DNA of 64,000 nucleotides from Lachnospiraceae bacterium UBA7076 (GCA_002493625.1 DKZK01000013.1:151398-215397), one strand, 5' to 3'. Shown: positions 43,364 through 52,882, numbered from the stretch's first letter. Translations and numbers: made by a program. The notes: generated from the letters alone by a model not told the origin.

Positions 43364-43392
43364 TTGAAGAACCGTTTTAAAAATGGTATTCT
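43364..43392 (+). promoter_or_regulatory. Promoter for the CoA-ligase/ACT operon
   Basis: TTGAAG at 43364-43369, 17-base spacer, TATTCT at 43387-43392. The start would be near 43399, followed by GAGGAGG and the ATG at 43457. Confidence 0.5.
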
Positions 43393-43456
43393 GTTAGTAA
43401 GAGCTATAAAGAAACATGAGGCTAATCAAATAACACCCGAGGAGGATTATTTTTAT

Positions 43457-44764
43457 ATGGGAAATTATTTTCAGCCTGAGATAGAAACCGCATCTCAGGA
43501 GCAAATCAGGGCATGGCAGGATGAAAGGCTTATAAAGCAGGTTAAGCATGTTTATGACAATGTTGCCATGTATCGTGAGCGCATGGATGAGCTTGGGATT
43601 AAACCTGAGGATATTAAAGGTGTGGAGGACTTACATAAGCTTCCTTTTACGACAAAGGATGACCTTAGAGACCAGTATCCGTACGGACTTCTTGCAAAGC
43701 CTCTTGGCGATTGCGTGAGAATACAGTCTACAAGCGGAACAACAGGACGCCGTGTCGTTGCATTTTATACACAGCATGATATTGATTTGTGGGAAGAATG
43801 CTGTGCGAGGGCAATCGTGGCAGCAGGCGGAACAAATGAGGATGTTGTGCATGTCTGCTATGGATACGGTTTATTTACGGGAGGGCCGGGACTTAACGGT
43901 GGTTCTCACAAGTTAGGCTCGCTTACCCTGCCTATGTCATCCGGAAATACGGAAAGACAGATACAGTTTATGACGGACCTTGGTTCAACAATACTCTGCT
44001 GTACGCCGTCCTATGCCGCATACCTTGCCGAGTCGATTATTGAGAGAGGGGTAAAGGACAAGATAAAGCTTAAGGCGGGCATATTTGGCGCAGAGGCGTG
44101 GACTGAGGAAATGAGACACGATATTGAGGATAAGCTTGGAATTAAGGCTTATGACATATACGGTCTTACGGAAATTTCAGGACCGGGCGTTTCTTTTGAA
44201 TGCGAGGAGCAGACAGGAATGCATGTAAATGAGGATCATTTTATTGCCGAGGTAATTAATCCAAAGACGGGAGAGGTTCTGCCGGACGGAGAGAAGGGTG
44301 AGCTTGTATTTACAAGCATCACGAAGGAGGCATTTCCGTTGCTCCGATACAGAACAAGAGATATATGCATTTTAAGCCATGAGAAATGCTCCTGCGGAAG
44401 AACTCATGTTAAGATGACAAAACCGCTTGGACGCAGTGATGACATGCTTATTGTAAAGGGTGTAAACGTATTCCCGTCACAGATTGAAACGGTGCTTCTT
44501 AATAAGGGCTACGCTGCAAATTATCAGATAATCGTAACCCGTGTAAACAATAGCGATAATCTTGAGGTACAGGTTGAAATGACGCCTGAAATGTTCTCTG
44601 ATTCAGTCGGCGAGATTGAGAAGAAGGAAAAAGAGCTTGTGGGAGCGCTGAAAGGCATGCTTGGAATTTATGCTGATGTAAAACTGGTTGCGCCTAAGTC
44701 AATTACAAGGAGCGAGGGCAAGGCAGTAAGAGTCATAGACAAGAGAAATCTGTATCAGAATTAA
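43457..44764 (+). CDS. paaK: Phenylacetate-CoA-ligase-like adenylate-forming enzyme
   Basis: A 435-residue ANL enzyme of the PaaK type (usual length about 430). Motifs: IQSTSGTTGRRV (about residues 91-102), DIYGLTEISGPGV, FTSITKEAFPLLRYRTRD, a Cys-containing EKCSCGRTH segment and VKGVNVFPSQIE before the C-terminal lobe. It should form an aryl-acetyl- or related acyl-CoA with ATP. The ATG at 43457 is preferred over earlier in-frame starts because it has GAGGAGG and the proper N-terminus. It is followed 14 bases later by an ACT-domain protein, a common pairing in clostridia. No other phenylacetate-pathway gene is in the window. Confidence 0.9.
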   Translation: MGNYFQPEIETASQEQIRAWQDERLIKQVKHVYDNVAMYRERMDELGIKPEDIKGVEDLHKLPFTTKDDLRDQYPYGLLAKPLGDCVRIQSTSGTTGRRVVAFYTQHDIDLWEECCARAIVAAGGTNEDVVHVCYGYGLFTGGPGLNGGSHKLGSLTLPMSSGNTERQIQFMTDLGSTILCCTPSYAAYLAESIIERGVKDKIKLKAGIFGAEAWTEEMRHDIEDKLGIKAYDIYGLTEISGPGVSFECEEQTGMHVNEDHFIAEVINPKTGEVLPDGEKGELVFTSITKEAFPLLRYRTRDICILSHEKCSCGRTHVKMTKPLGRSDDMLIVKGVNVFPSQIETVLLNKGYAANYQIIVTRVNNSDNLEVQVEMTPEMFSDSVGEIEKKEKELVGALKGMLGIYADVKLVAPKSITRSEGKAVRVIDKRNLYQN

Positions 44765-44778
44765 CGGGAGGGTTATAT

Positions 44779-45207
44779 ATGGAAATAAAGCAGATATCAG
44801 TATTTGTTGAAAATAAGGTAGGAAATCTTGCCGAGGTTGCAAAGGTAATGTCTGACGCAGGCATAAGCCTTCATGCTATATCACTTGCGGATACAAAAAA
44901 TTTCGGCGTTCTTCGTATGCTGGTGGACGATACCTACAATGCGGCAAACGCGCTTCGTGATAAGGGATTTATATTTGCTCTTACGCCTGTTATTGCAGTG
45001 GCAACAACCGACGAGCCGGGAAGCTTGTGTGAGATACTCAACATATTTGATGAGGCGGATATAAATCTTGAATATCTCTATGATGTGAACACGGGAAAGA
45101 AGGATAGTGTGTACCTTATATTTAAGGTGGAAAATATTGAGGTTGCAACGGACATATTAAAGAAGAAGGGCGTGAAGCTTCTTACGCAGGAGGATTTTAA
45201 GGCGTAA
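44779..45207 (+). CDS. Tandem ACT-domain protein
   Basis: A 142-residue protein of two ACT domains: residues 1-70 (QISVFVENKVGNLAEVAKVM, then DAGISLHAISLADT) and 71-142 (VIAVATTDEPGSLCEILNIF, then EADINLEYLYD). Such stand-alone proteins usually bind amino acids. Cotranscription with the PaaK-like ligase (14-base gap) suggests that it senses an aromatic or other amino acid connected with the ligase substrate. It is followed by a clear terminator. Confidence 0.88.
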   Translation: MEIKQISVFVENKVGNLAEVAKVMSDAGISLHAISLADTKNFGVLRMLVDDTYNAANALRDKGFIFALTPVIAVATTDEPGSLCEILNIFDEADINLEYLYDVNTGKKDSVYLIFKVENIEVATDILKKKGVKLLTQEDFKA

Positions 45208-45211
45208 TTGA

Positions 45212-45256
45212 AAACCCGCTTTTGCTTGTCTTGGACATAGTGAAAGCGGGTTTTTT
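45212..45256 (+). terminator. Rho-independent terminator after the ACT gene
   Basis: AAACCCGCTTT pairs with AAAGCGGGTTT around a 19-base loop, followed by a run of T. It lies five bases after the ACT gene stop. Confidence 0.85.
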
Positions 45257-45289
45257 GCTTTTTTCTAAAAAGCATTTCGGGAAATAAGA

Positions 45290-45318
45290 TTGATTATGTT
45301 ATATCTTTGTAATACAAT
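45290..45318 (+). promoter_or_regulatory. Promoter for the small gene at 45417
   Basis: TTGATT at 45290-45295, 17-base spacer, TACAAT at 45313-45318, giving a leader of about 90 bases. The rest of the 209-base gap is AT-rich with no other signal seen. Confidence 0.5.
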
Positions 45319-45416
45319 ATCTGAAAAGTCGGAAAAAAATAAGGCACTGTATTATCAAAATAATTGTCATTTGAATTTTTTTGATATATTGGAGATTTTG
45401 TCAGGGGAAAAATAGT

Positions 45417-45710
45417 ATGTTGGCATATCACATATATCCACCTCCAAGAGGAAGGGAAATTTCAGTTGAAGAATTAAATACGGAAAATGGGGTTTGCTCA
45501 TTATTTGATGCATGTCAAATTCTTGAAGCCATAATTACCACCGAGGGGTGGGAATATCTTATCGATACATATGGTATAGAAAGGCTGTTTGAGTTAGATT
45601 GTGAAAGCGGATGGCATGATGAAAGTTGTATTGAGGCATATATTTCTTCAATGTGCGCAGAGCCGGAGTTCCTTGAGGGCTATACGGCGGTAATGAGACG
45701 TGGAAAATAA
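45417..45710 (+). CDS. Small unknown acidic protein
   Basis: A 97-residue acidic protein beginning MLAYHIYPPPRGREISVEEL and containing TTEGWEYLIDTYGIERLFEL, with scattered Cys and Trp. No signal peptide or membrane segment. The ATG at 45417 has AGGGGA before it. It has its own promoter and lies between terminators, so it is a single-gene unit. I do not recognise a family. Confidence 0.65.
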   Translation: MLAYHIYPPPRGREISVEELNTENGVCSLFDACQILEAIITTEGWEYLIDTYGIERLFELDCESGWHDESCIEAYISSMCAEPEFLEGYTAVMRRGK

Positions 45711-45746
45711 AAACTATAACTGTTATATTTATCTGTATACAAAGAC

Positions 45747-45790
45747 GACTGTCGCATACCATATAAATGGTCGGCGCGACAGTCATTTTT
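45747..45790. terminator. Terminator between convergent genes
   Basis: GACTGTCGC (45747-45755) pairs with GCGACAGTC (45776-45784), followed by TTTTT on the plus strand and preceded by A/T-rich sequence. It separates the small gene from the convergent lipoprotein gene. Confidence 0.7.
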
Positions 45791-45791
45791 A

Positions 45792-47213
45792 CTATTGTAA
45801 ATATATAAGCTCTATTCCTTCCGGCTTTCCAAGATTACGGCTGTATTGCTTGTCGATAGAGTTATTCCAGTGCTCGTGGACACCGAGATTTTTCACTATA
45901 TTGCCGTTGCCGTCTATATAGACTGTGCCGGATGGAGCATTTCCAACTAATCCTGCCTCGTGCAGATAATTCTCTACAGTAGGATTATTTCGAAGCGAAC
46001 CGTTATTATTTGTAACAGTGGGCTCATTGATGAGAAAATCCGCGCCCACAGAATCAATGGCAACAGGGTCCTGTGATATAAAAATGCTGGACGTATAATC
46101 TCCGTTAAATGGCGTCTGCTGCCATCTGGAATTGTCAGCGGTGATGGAAGCGCCTTCGCTGGTTGCGCAGATTAAGGCATCCATCATGTAGAGCACTGTT
46201 TTTTCCCCAAGCTGGTAATTTGCCATTAAATCCACAAGCGGGCTGTATATGCCCATCTCATTTTTGGTCAGCCACTGGTGCAGATTTGCTCCTTCCGGCG
46301 GGCGCATGGCATTTCCATTGATAAAGGAGCCAAAGTGATTTTTTCCACAAAGTGTAATACCGTAGCTGTGCCCCTTTAAATTGGCAAGATTGATGACATA
46401 TGTTGCTTCCGTTACACAGGTAGGGAGATAATTTACTTTTCCGCTGAATTCATAGGACCAGTTGATAGGCGCATTTTTGTCGGCAATACCGTTATTTCTT
46501 CCCACAAATGTAACACCTTGTAAGCTTCCTTCGGTGCACATTTCTACCATGTAATCCGGAAACAGGCGGGAAACATCGTAAACCGTAATATCAGCCGGAT
46601 CAACTCCTGTTTCCTCTACAAGAGAACGCAGCAGCGCTTTAAGAAGAACCGGATTTGTGTAAATCATCTGTGTTTCGCCGGAGGTATCATCATCAAAAAC
46701 GGCGGAGCCGTTAATATTGACTTTGATGGCAATTTTCTGTCCCCTCTGATAACCGTCGCCGCCATTATGCGCTTCAAATAGGACTGTCCAACCATCTTTT
46801 GCCGTGGTTTTATTACCGAGAGAGGCGATACTGTCATTCACCATTTCAAGTATTAACGTTTCATCAAAATTGTCAGGATTCCACCAGTAGCCATTGCCGT
46901 CCCAGTTTACGGCATCTGCGTTGTGCGCCCATACAACACGCCCCGGCATAGCGCCGATACCTGTGCCGTAAGGTTCGTGCTGTGGGTAAACATTATCGTA
47001 TTCGGTGCTTGGTATATAGTTTTCATTTTCACTTATCATAGTATTCTCCGTTGTATCTGCAGATGATGTATCGTCAATATTCTGAAGCTCTGTTGTATTA
47101 TCAACTGTGCCGGAATTTGTGTTGCATGCGGTCAGTGAAATCATTAAAATGTTTACCAATAAAAAAGCTGTCAGTCTTTTTCTTATATGCTTTTTTTGCA
47201 GCGGCAGTTTCAT
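45792..47213 (-). CDS. DUF362-like lipoprotein
   Basis: A 473-residue lipoprotein (signal peptide with lipobox ISLTAC near residues 24-29, then an Asn/Thr/Ser-rich linker to about residue 75). The body shows features of the DUF362 family: IAIKVNIN, then VLLKALLRSLVEETGVDPADITVYD, NLANLKGHSYGITLCGKNHFGS and ISQDPVAIDSVGADFL. DUF362 proteins often bear ferredoxin domains or act near them, but no CxxC clusters are present here. The catalytic role is unknown. GGAGGG precedes the ATG. It is divergent from the acyl-AMP-ligase gene. Confidence 0.85.
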   Translation of the reverse strand: MKLPLQKKHIRKRLTAFLLVNILMISLTACNTNSGTVDNTTELQNIDDTSSADTTENTMISENENYIPSTEYDNVYPQHEPYGTGIGAMPGRVVWAHNADAVNWDGNGYWWNPDNFDETLILEMVNDSIASLGNKTTAKDGWTVLFEAHNGGDGYQRGQKIAIKVNINGSAVFDDDTSGETQMIYTNPVLLKALLRSLVEETGVDPADITVYDVSRLFPDYMVEMCTEGSLQGVTFVGRNNGIADKNAPINWSYEFSGKVNYLPTCVTEATYVINLANLKGHSYGITLCGKNHFGSFINGNAMRPPEGANLHQWLTKNEMGIYSPLVDLMANYQLGEKTVLYMMDALICATSEGASITADNSRWQQTPFNGDYTSSIFISQDPVAIDSVGADFLINEPTVTNNNGSLRNNPTVENYLHEAGLVGNAPSGTVYIDGNGNIVKNLGVHEHWNNSIDKQYSRNLGKPEGIELIYLQ

Positions 47214-47292
47214 AGTGTGTCCCTCCTTATAATCTTATTTTATACTTTGTTTTGTAATATGTAAAATATTAATAATTAATATCATGTTATTC

Positions 47293-47320
47293 TTGACGAA
47301 AATTACATTTAAAATATATT
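47293..47320 (+). promoter_or_regulatory. Promoter for the ligase-carrier-reductase gene
   Basis: TTGACG at 47293-47298, 16-base spacer, TATATT at 47315-47320; the transcript would have a leader of about 75 bases. The surrounding gap is very AT-rich. Confidence 0.55.
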
Positions 47321-47401
47321 ATTAAGTTAAATACAGAAATGAGAAAAATGCGCTATTAAATATAGTGACACTGTCAGAGAAAAAACGGAGAGGGAAAAAG
47401 G

Positions 47402-50400
47402 ATGAATGACTTAATTAAAAAGATTCAGGAGTGTGCAAAGGAAAAGGGAGACAGAAAGGTTTTTATTTCTCTGGATTATGAAAGGGGACATCAGGAGGTA
47501 AGCTACAGGAAGCTGTGGGAGAGCGTCAGAGCCTATGCCGCCACAATGAAGGAAAACGGTATCTGCCATGGAAAACGGGCAGTTATTTTATGTGACAATT
47601 CTATTGATAATATTTATATGGTATATGGATGCATGATGCTGGGGGCTACATTTATCATGATTCCCGTCCCGGTTGATGAAGGGAAAATGACCCGGTATCA
47701 TTCCGTTGTAAAATCCTGCTCTCCGGATGCGGTTTTGATACCGAAGCATATATATGGAATGTTCGGGGAACAGATTAAGGGGCTGATGGTACAGGGACTT
47801 ACATTTATTTATGACTGGACAGAAGACGCTCCGGAGGAGGATGAAATAATGCCCTACGATACACAGGGTGATGATATTATTTATCTGCAATATTCATCGG
47901 GCTCTACAAATGAACCGAAGGGCGTCATGATAGCATATAAAAATCTGATGGCAAATCTGGCGGATTATCAGAAACTGGTTCCGGCAGAGCTTAAGTGTCG
48001 TGCCTCATGGGTTCCTTTTTTCCATAATGTAGGTTTATTATCAATTATTTTTAAAACCATATATGATGATAGTTATGCATATTTAATAAAAACAACTGAT
48101 TTTTTACGCAATCCGCTTATCTGGCTTAAGGTGACGACGGAGCTTAAGGCGGACATTATGGTAGGACCAAATTCTGCATATGACTTGTGTACCAAGATAG
48201 TGAATGAGGAGACGGCGAAGCAGTTTGATTTATCGTCGGTAAAAATATTCGGCAATGGTTCTGAAATGATTTTACCGGATACGATTGACCGTTTTTGTCG
48301 TTTGTTTCATGTGGAGCCGGAACGTTTTATGTTTTCATACGGACTGGCGGAAAACGTATGTATGGCGACCGGCGCTCACGAGGGCTATGAGGTGAGGCGG
48401 ATAGACTACGAGGCGTATAAGAAAAATCGCTTTGTCATGCTGTCGGAAGCGGAGGCAGACAATCGTGCCTATAAATCTATTGTATCAAACGGGCGTCCTG
48501 TAGAGAGTACGAAAATAGTGATTACAGACATGAAACATCCAAACCATGCAGTGGAGGATAGCTGTCAGATTGGGGAAATCTGTATGCAGGGAGCTGCGGT
48601 TTGTAAGGGTTATCTGGGTGATATTGAGGATAATGCAAATTTCCATCATAAAATTGACGGCTATGAGGGGGACTTTTTAAGAACCGGAGATATGGGCGTG
48701 CTGCATGAGGGCAAGCTGTATGTGACAGGACGTATCAAGGAAATGATTATTATAAACGGACATAATCTGTATCCTTCCGATATTCAGCATACTATTTTTA
48801 AAACAGCGCAGGAGCTGGCAGGACATGCAATCTGTGTCTTTTCATATTCCGTGGAAGGAAAGGAACGGGTAGTAATCATAATTGAGGCGGATGAGCGGGA
48901 GAATCTTAATTATGAGGCTTTGTCGGAGGTAATCAGTCATACAGTCACAAAAGCATTTGATGTTTCGCCTTATGATATTGCCTTTGTGCAGACCGGTTCT
49001 CTTATACGCACAGATAATGGAAAGCTTCGTATACATAAAATAAGACGCGCATACAAAACAGATAGTTTGCAGCTTTTGTATTCCGTACATCACGCTTCTG
49101 ATAATGCCAATACAGATGAGATTGAGCAATGTACGGACTCTGTTGAGCAGGAAGTCAGAAGCGTCTTTGATAAAATATTAAATATATCGGATGCAGACCT
49201 TCATACAAGCTTTTTGGAATTAGGCGGAAATTCATTTGACACGCTGGAGCTGATCGTAGAGCTGGAACAGAAATTTTCCGTAAAATTTGATGCAAGGGAG
49301 CTGTTGATGAATCCGACTGTGTGTGGAATCGCAGAGCAAATCCGAAGCAAACTGGCAGACAAAAAATTAACGGGTACCCGCACGGATTTGTATGGGGAAT
49401 GTGTGCTGCCGGAAGATATTTCCGTGACGGGCAGTTACGAAAAGAAACCGTCAGAATGTTCGGTATATTTTATAACGGGAACAACCGGATTTCTGGGTGC
49501 GTATCTCATTTCTTCCATTTTGAACAATTACAATGGAGCAGATATAAAATTATACTGCCATTGCAGGGCAAAGAATGAACAACATGGCATGGAACGAATC
49601 AGAAATAATATGCAGCATTATATGTGCTGGGATGATGCATTTGAGAAGCATATTTATCCTGTTGCAGGTGACCTTACCAGGCCGCATATGGGAATGGAGG
49701 AAGCGCTGTATCAAAAGCTTGTCCATGAGGTTGAGATTGTTTATCATAACGGAGCGTTGCTGAACTTTATGTTTCCGTATGAGTATTTAAAGAAATCAAA
49801 TGTATATGGAACGGAGGAGTGCCTTCGTTTTGCCTGTGAGGGAAAGCCGAAATATTTTAACTACATATCATCCTTCAGTGTGTATGACAATCCCAGCCAT
49901 TTTCGCAAAATTGCCTATGAGGATGATTTGCTGGAGTCAGCGGAGGGATATTTTCTTGGCTATTCCCAGACAAAATGGGTATCCGAGAAGCTTACGAAAA
50001 TAGCGGCAGAGCGTGGATTGAAAACCGTTATATTCAGACCGGGTGACATTACGGGATCTAAGGATAAAGGCATATGGGAAATGGGAGATTTGATAAGCAG
50101 AATTGTGGTATCGGCAATCCAGACGGGAAAAATGCCGGCGGCAGATATCAAATTCTACCTTACAACCGTGGATTATGTGAGCGATGCGGTTGCATATATC
50201 TCAAAGAAAGAGAATGCATATGGAAAAGCCTTTAATGTGATAAATCTCAATATTGCATCAGCCGCAGAAATAAAAAATATAATGGAGGAGTGCGGATATC
50301 CCATTGAAATTATCCCGTATGATATATGGAAGAAAGCATTGGAGGCATCTGATACGGAGCATAATGCATTGAAGGTACTGTCTTGTCTGTTTGACGATAA

Positions 50401-50584
50401 TGTTGAAAATGAGGAGAGCATTATAAAGAGATATTCAGACAATGAGGCAATATTTGATACGAGTAATACGGATGAATTTTTAAAGGATTCCGGCATTTCC
50501 TGTCCGCCTGTTGACAAGGAATTGTTAGTCAGATATTTTCAATATTTTGCGGACAGGGGATATATCAGTAAAGCGCCTGTATAG
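47402..50584 (+). CDS. Acyl-AMP ligase / carrier / thioester reductase, three-domain enzyme
   Basis: A 1060-residue megaenzyme. The adenylation domain (about 1-560) has YSSGSTNEPKG (164-174), YGLAE (313-317) and TGRIKEMIIINGHNLYPSDI (442-461), closing with NGKLRIHKIRR. GLAE in place of GxTE and NGHNLYPxDI fit fatty acyl-AMP ligases better than amino-acid activating domains. The carrier domain has Ser611 in LGGNSFD for phosphopantetheine. The reductase (about 688-1060) has the NAD(P)H motif TGTTGFLG (692-699) and catalytic Tyr854/Lys858 in YSQTK. It should activate an acid, load it and release it as an aldehyde or alcohol, as in carboxylic acid reductases. It stands alone; no phosphopantetheinyl transferase is in the window. 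It converges on the AgrC-type kinase gene. Confidence 0.88.
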   Translation: MNDLIKKIQECAKEKGDRKVFISLDYERGHQEVSYRKLWESVRAYAATMKENGICHGKRAVILCDNSIDNIYMVYGCMMLGATFIMIPVPVDEGKMTRYHSVVKSCSPDAVLIPKHIYGMFGEQIKGLMVQGLTFIYDWTEDAPEEDEIMPYDTQGDDIIYLQYSSGSTNEPKGVMIAYKNLMANLADYQKLVPAELKCRASWVPFFHNVGLLSIIFKTIYDDSYAYLIKTTDFLRNPLIWLKVTTELKADIMVGPNSAYDLCTKIVNEETAKQFDLSSVKIFGNGSEMILPDTIDRFCRLFHVEPERFMFSYGLAENVCMATGAHEGYEVRRIDYEAYKKNRFVMLSEAEADNRAYKSIVSNGRPVESTKIVITDMKHPNHAVEDSCQIGEICMQGAAVCKGYLGDIEDNANFHHKIDGYEGDFLRTGDMGVLHEGKLYVTGRIKEMIIINGHNLYPSDIQHTIFKTAQELAGHAICVFSYSVEGKERVVIIIEADERENLNYEALSEVISHTVTKAFDVSPYDIAFVQTGSLIRTDNGKLRIHKIRRAYKTDSLQLLYSVHHASDNANTDEIEQCTDSVEQEVRSVFDKILNISDADLHTSFLELGGNSFDTLELIVELEQKFSVKFDARELLMNPTVCGIAEQIRSKLADKKLTGTRTDLYGECVLPEDISVTGSYEKKPSECSVYFITGTTGFLGAYLISSILNNYNGADIKLYCHCRAKNEQHGMERIRNNMQHYMCWDDAFEKHIYPVAGDLTRPHMGMEEALYQKLVHEVEIVYHNGALLNFMFPYEYLKKSNVYGTEECLRFACEGKPKYFNYISSFSVYDNPSHFRKIAYEDDLLESAEGYFLGYSQTKWVSEKLTKIAAERGLKTVIFRPGDITGSKDKGIWEMGDLISRIVVSAIQTGKMPAADIKFYLTTVDYVSDAVAYISKKENAYGKAFNVINLNIASAAEIKNIMEECGYPIEIIPYDIWKKALEASDTEHNALKVLSCLFDDNVENEESIIKRYSDNEAIFDTSNTDEFLKDSGISCPPVDKELLVRYFQYFADRGYISKAPV

Positions 50585-50597
50585 TCTGTAATATGTA

Positions 50598-51932
50598 TTA
50601 TGGACGAGACAGCAGAACGGATGCATAAAACATGGTATCATCATAGCGAAATGAGGCAATTCCATTATAATGACCAGCAATGTTTTGTATTGATGCAATT
50701 CCAATTCCCTCCCCACTGTGTTTTGAGGAAAGATATGCGCCCCCTGCTGTCTGACGGATTGGAGTTTCGTATGTGTTGTCTACCGTAAAAACAAGCATAT
50801 ATTCCGACTGCAATCCTCCGCTTATACGAATCAGACGTTCGCCGCCATTTTGGGCAATGCAGGAATCCAGTGCGTTTTCCAACAGATTTCCAAGGAGGAC
50901 ACAGATATCTGAATCCGAAACATGAATTTTGGCGGGAATCAAAACATTGACTTCAAACCGGATACCATGTTCTTTTGCCTGTCCGGCGTACCAGACAAGC
51001 AGAGGGTTGACGGTTGGATGTTCACAAAAATATATGGGAGCTTCCGAAGGAAGTGATTGTGTGTACTCATTGAGGTAATTTTTAAGCTCTGTGTAATTTT
51101 CACTTTCCATGAATGCATGCATAATTTTAAGATGATGCCGCAGGTCGTGCTTTGCATGGCGTGCGGCTTCTATACGTTCCTTTAGATTCTGATATTGTAT
51201 ATTTTGTATGGATAACTGCTGATTTTTCATCTTCAATTCCATATTGGCTTTCATTTCCTGAATCATTTTGCAGACAATATAGTAGACCAATAGTGCGCCC
51301 AGATTGACAAAAAGAAGAAATATTGAATTGTCAATTCGAATTGCAATTTCCGTAGGGGAGCTTTTTAAAATTGAAAAGTAACAGTGATAATACCAGATTA
51401 AATAAAAGGTTGCAGGTATCAGCCAGAGGAAACGCCAGATGTTGTCTGAGCTTGCGTAGACAAGAACAGGAGAAATATATTTTTGAATATACCAAAGCAG
51501 GGCCGGAAGCAGCAGGAATTGAATACACAGTGTAAATACAGAAAATGTAAAACGATAGGACTGAAGCGCCATTTCTGGGAAAAAAAGGTGTTCGAGACAT
51601 TTGGAAAGCATGACAATGAAATTAGCAACATTGGAGAGAAGAAGCAGTAAAAATAAAGTTTTTCCCCAATTTGCTTTAATGGAAGAACAGTAAAAAATTC
51701 CATATATCAATGTGCTGAAAATACTTAAAAAGCTCTTGTATGAAGGGTTAAAAAGAATAACCCAAATACCGATGCCAATTTGAAGCAGCATCAGAATAAA
51801 AATAAGAACTGCTGTATGTTTTTTTGAAAAACGAAGACTGTCCCGAAAAGGAAACAGCGCCAAAAGCAGGTATGGAAAAAAATTTGTGAAGGAATAAAGT
51901 ACAGCCTCAAAAATGTAAAATGCGGATGTCAT
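50598..51932 (-). CDS. AgrC/ComD-type sensor kinase (GHKL)
   Basis: A 444-residue kinase of the HPK10 type used for peptide quorum sensing. Five to seven membrane helices fill residues 8-220. A coiled region precedes the H box HAKHDLRHHLKI with His262. The GHKL ATPase has NLLENALDSC and GEGIGIASI. It overlaps the LytTR regulator gene by one base (TAATG). No agrD-like signal peptide or AgrB-like protease gene is seen nearby, so the ligand is unknown. It converges on the acyl-AMP ligase gene with a 13-base gap and no terminator. Confidence 0.9.
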   Translation of the reverse strand: MTSAFYIFEAVLYSFTNFFPYLLLALFPFRDSLRFSKKHTAVLIFILMLLQIGIGIWVILFNPSYKSFLSIFSTLIYGIFYCSSIKANWGKTLFLLLLLSNVANFIVMLSKCLEHLFFPEMALQSYRFTFSVFTLCIQFLLLPALLWYIQKYISPVLVYASSDNIWRFLWLIPATFYLIWYYHCYFSILKSSPTEIAIRIDNSIFLLFVNLGALLVYYIVCKMIQEMKANMELKMKNQQLSIQNIQYQNLKERIEAARHAKHDLRHHLKIMHAFMESENYTELKNYLNEYTQSLPSEAPIYFCEHPTVNPLLVWYAGQAKEHGIRFEVNVLIPAKIHVSDSDICVLLGNLLENALDSCIAQNGGERLIRISGGLQSEYMLVFTVDNTYETPIRQTAGGAYLSSKHSGEGIGIASIQNIAGHYNGIASFRYDDTMFYASVLLSRP

Positions 51933-52660
51933 TAACGCGCTACCTCCTGCCTTACTTTTTCAAATAAAAATTCAGACCATGCGGTTTTTGTCGCCGCCGC
52001 TTTTCTGCGGCTTACGGGAATATGAGCGCCATTTTTCATAATAAAATAATCAGTCTGTAATTGTTCAACCTCGTTGAGATTTACAATGATACCCCGAAAG
52101 CAGTTAATAAAATAAGGATACGGCAAAATAAGACGTTCCATTTCAGACTGACTGATATGGAGCCGGAGATTGTCGCCCTGTTTCTGGTGAATCAGTACAT
52201 GATGATTATAAAATTCCGTGTAAATAATATTTGGAAGTATAAGCTGGGTGCCTTTTGGAAGTGTAATATATTCAGCCTTTTCCTGCATGACAGGAGAGAG
52301 AACGTTCCGTATTTTCTGTATTCCTTTCCGGTCAAACGGTTTTAGTATATATCCGGCAGCCCGGACCTCGTAGCTTTCACTGGCATAATCGTTGCTTGAG
52401 GTAATAAAAATAAGCCGGACGTCCTTATCCAGTGTCCGGATTTTATGGGCTGTTTCAATTCCGGTCATCGTGTCCATCAGAATATCCAGAAAAATGGTGT
52501 CATATTTTCCACCATGAAAATTTTTAAGAAATTCCTTCCCATCACAAAAAAGCTCAATGGGGCGGGTCAGGCTCATATGCTGTTCCTTCATATAGTCTGT
52601 TAAAACTGAGCTTAAGCTTTGTCTGTCTCTTTCGTTGTCATCAATAATCGCAAGACGCAT
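51932..52660 (-). CDS. LytTR-family response regulator
   Basis: A 242-residue regulator: receiver domain with IIDDNERDR, Asp59 in IFLDILMDT and Lys in ILKPFDRKG, then a LytTR DNA-binding domain (about residues 140-240; PKGTQLILPNIIYTE, then CFRGIIVNLNEVEQLQ and IPVSRRKAAATKTAW). The ATG at 52660 follows AGAGGTG; longer frames lack a site. It is first in the operon with the AgrC-type kinase. Two direct repeats at 52753-52785, about 95 bases before its start, fit LytTR binding sites, so it probably controls itself and perhaps the divergent surface-protein operon. Confidence 0.93.
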   Translation of the reverse strand: MRLAIIDDNERDRQSLSSVLTDYMKEQHMSLTRPIELFCDGKEFLKNFHGGKYDTIFLDILMDTMTGIETAHKIRTLDKDVRLIFITSSNDYASESYEVRAAGYILKPFDRKGIQKIRNVLSPVMQEKAEYITLPKGTQLILPNIIYTEFYNHHVLIHQKQGDNLRLHISQSEMERLILPYPYFINCFRGIIVNLNEVEQLQTDYFIMKNGAHIPVSRRKAAATKTAWSEFLFEKVRQEVAR

Positions 52661-52752
52661 TTTTTCACCTCTGGTCAGGGCATAGGCGGTTACCCATAAA
52701 TGTTGCTTATAGGATAACATACAAAGGAATGGAAGTCCACGAAATAGGAAAA

Positions 52753-52785
52753 ACCGCTTGTGCACAAAAATGACCGCTTGTGCAC
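52753..52785. promoter_or_regulatory. Pair of direct repeats, probable LytTR box
   Basis: ACCGCTTGTGCAC occurs at 52753-52765 and again at 52773-52785, exactly 20 bp apart, so both copies face the same side of the helix. The core ACCGCTTGT matches eight of nine positions of the AgrA/LytTR half-site. It lies between the LytTR regulator and the surface-protein gene, with -10-like sequences on both sides (TATGTT leftward near 52716; TATATA or TATAGA rightward near 52818). Confidence 0.6.
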
Positions 52786-52882
52786 CATGAAGTGAAATAT
52801 TATTTTGTACTTGGTATTATATATAGAATTAAGCATTGTAGACGCTGCAATTTGTTTTTTTGACAGGGCTCACATGGACTGT

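Noticed and set aside
47402..50584. The ligase-carrier-reductase gene as a fragment of a multi-module NRPS or PKS cluster
   Set aside because: It has a complete three-domain architecture, own promoter, and no condensation, ketosynthase or further carrier genes on either side.
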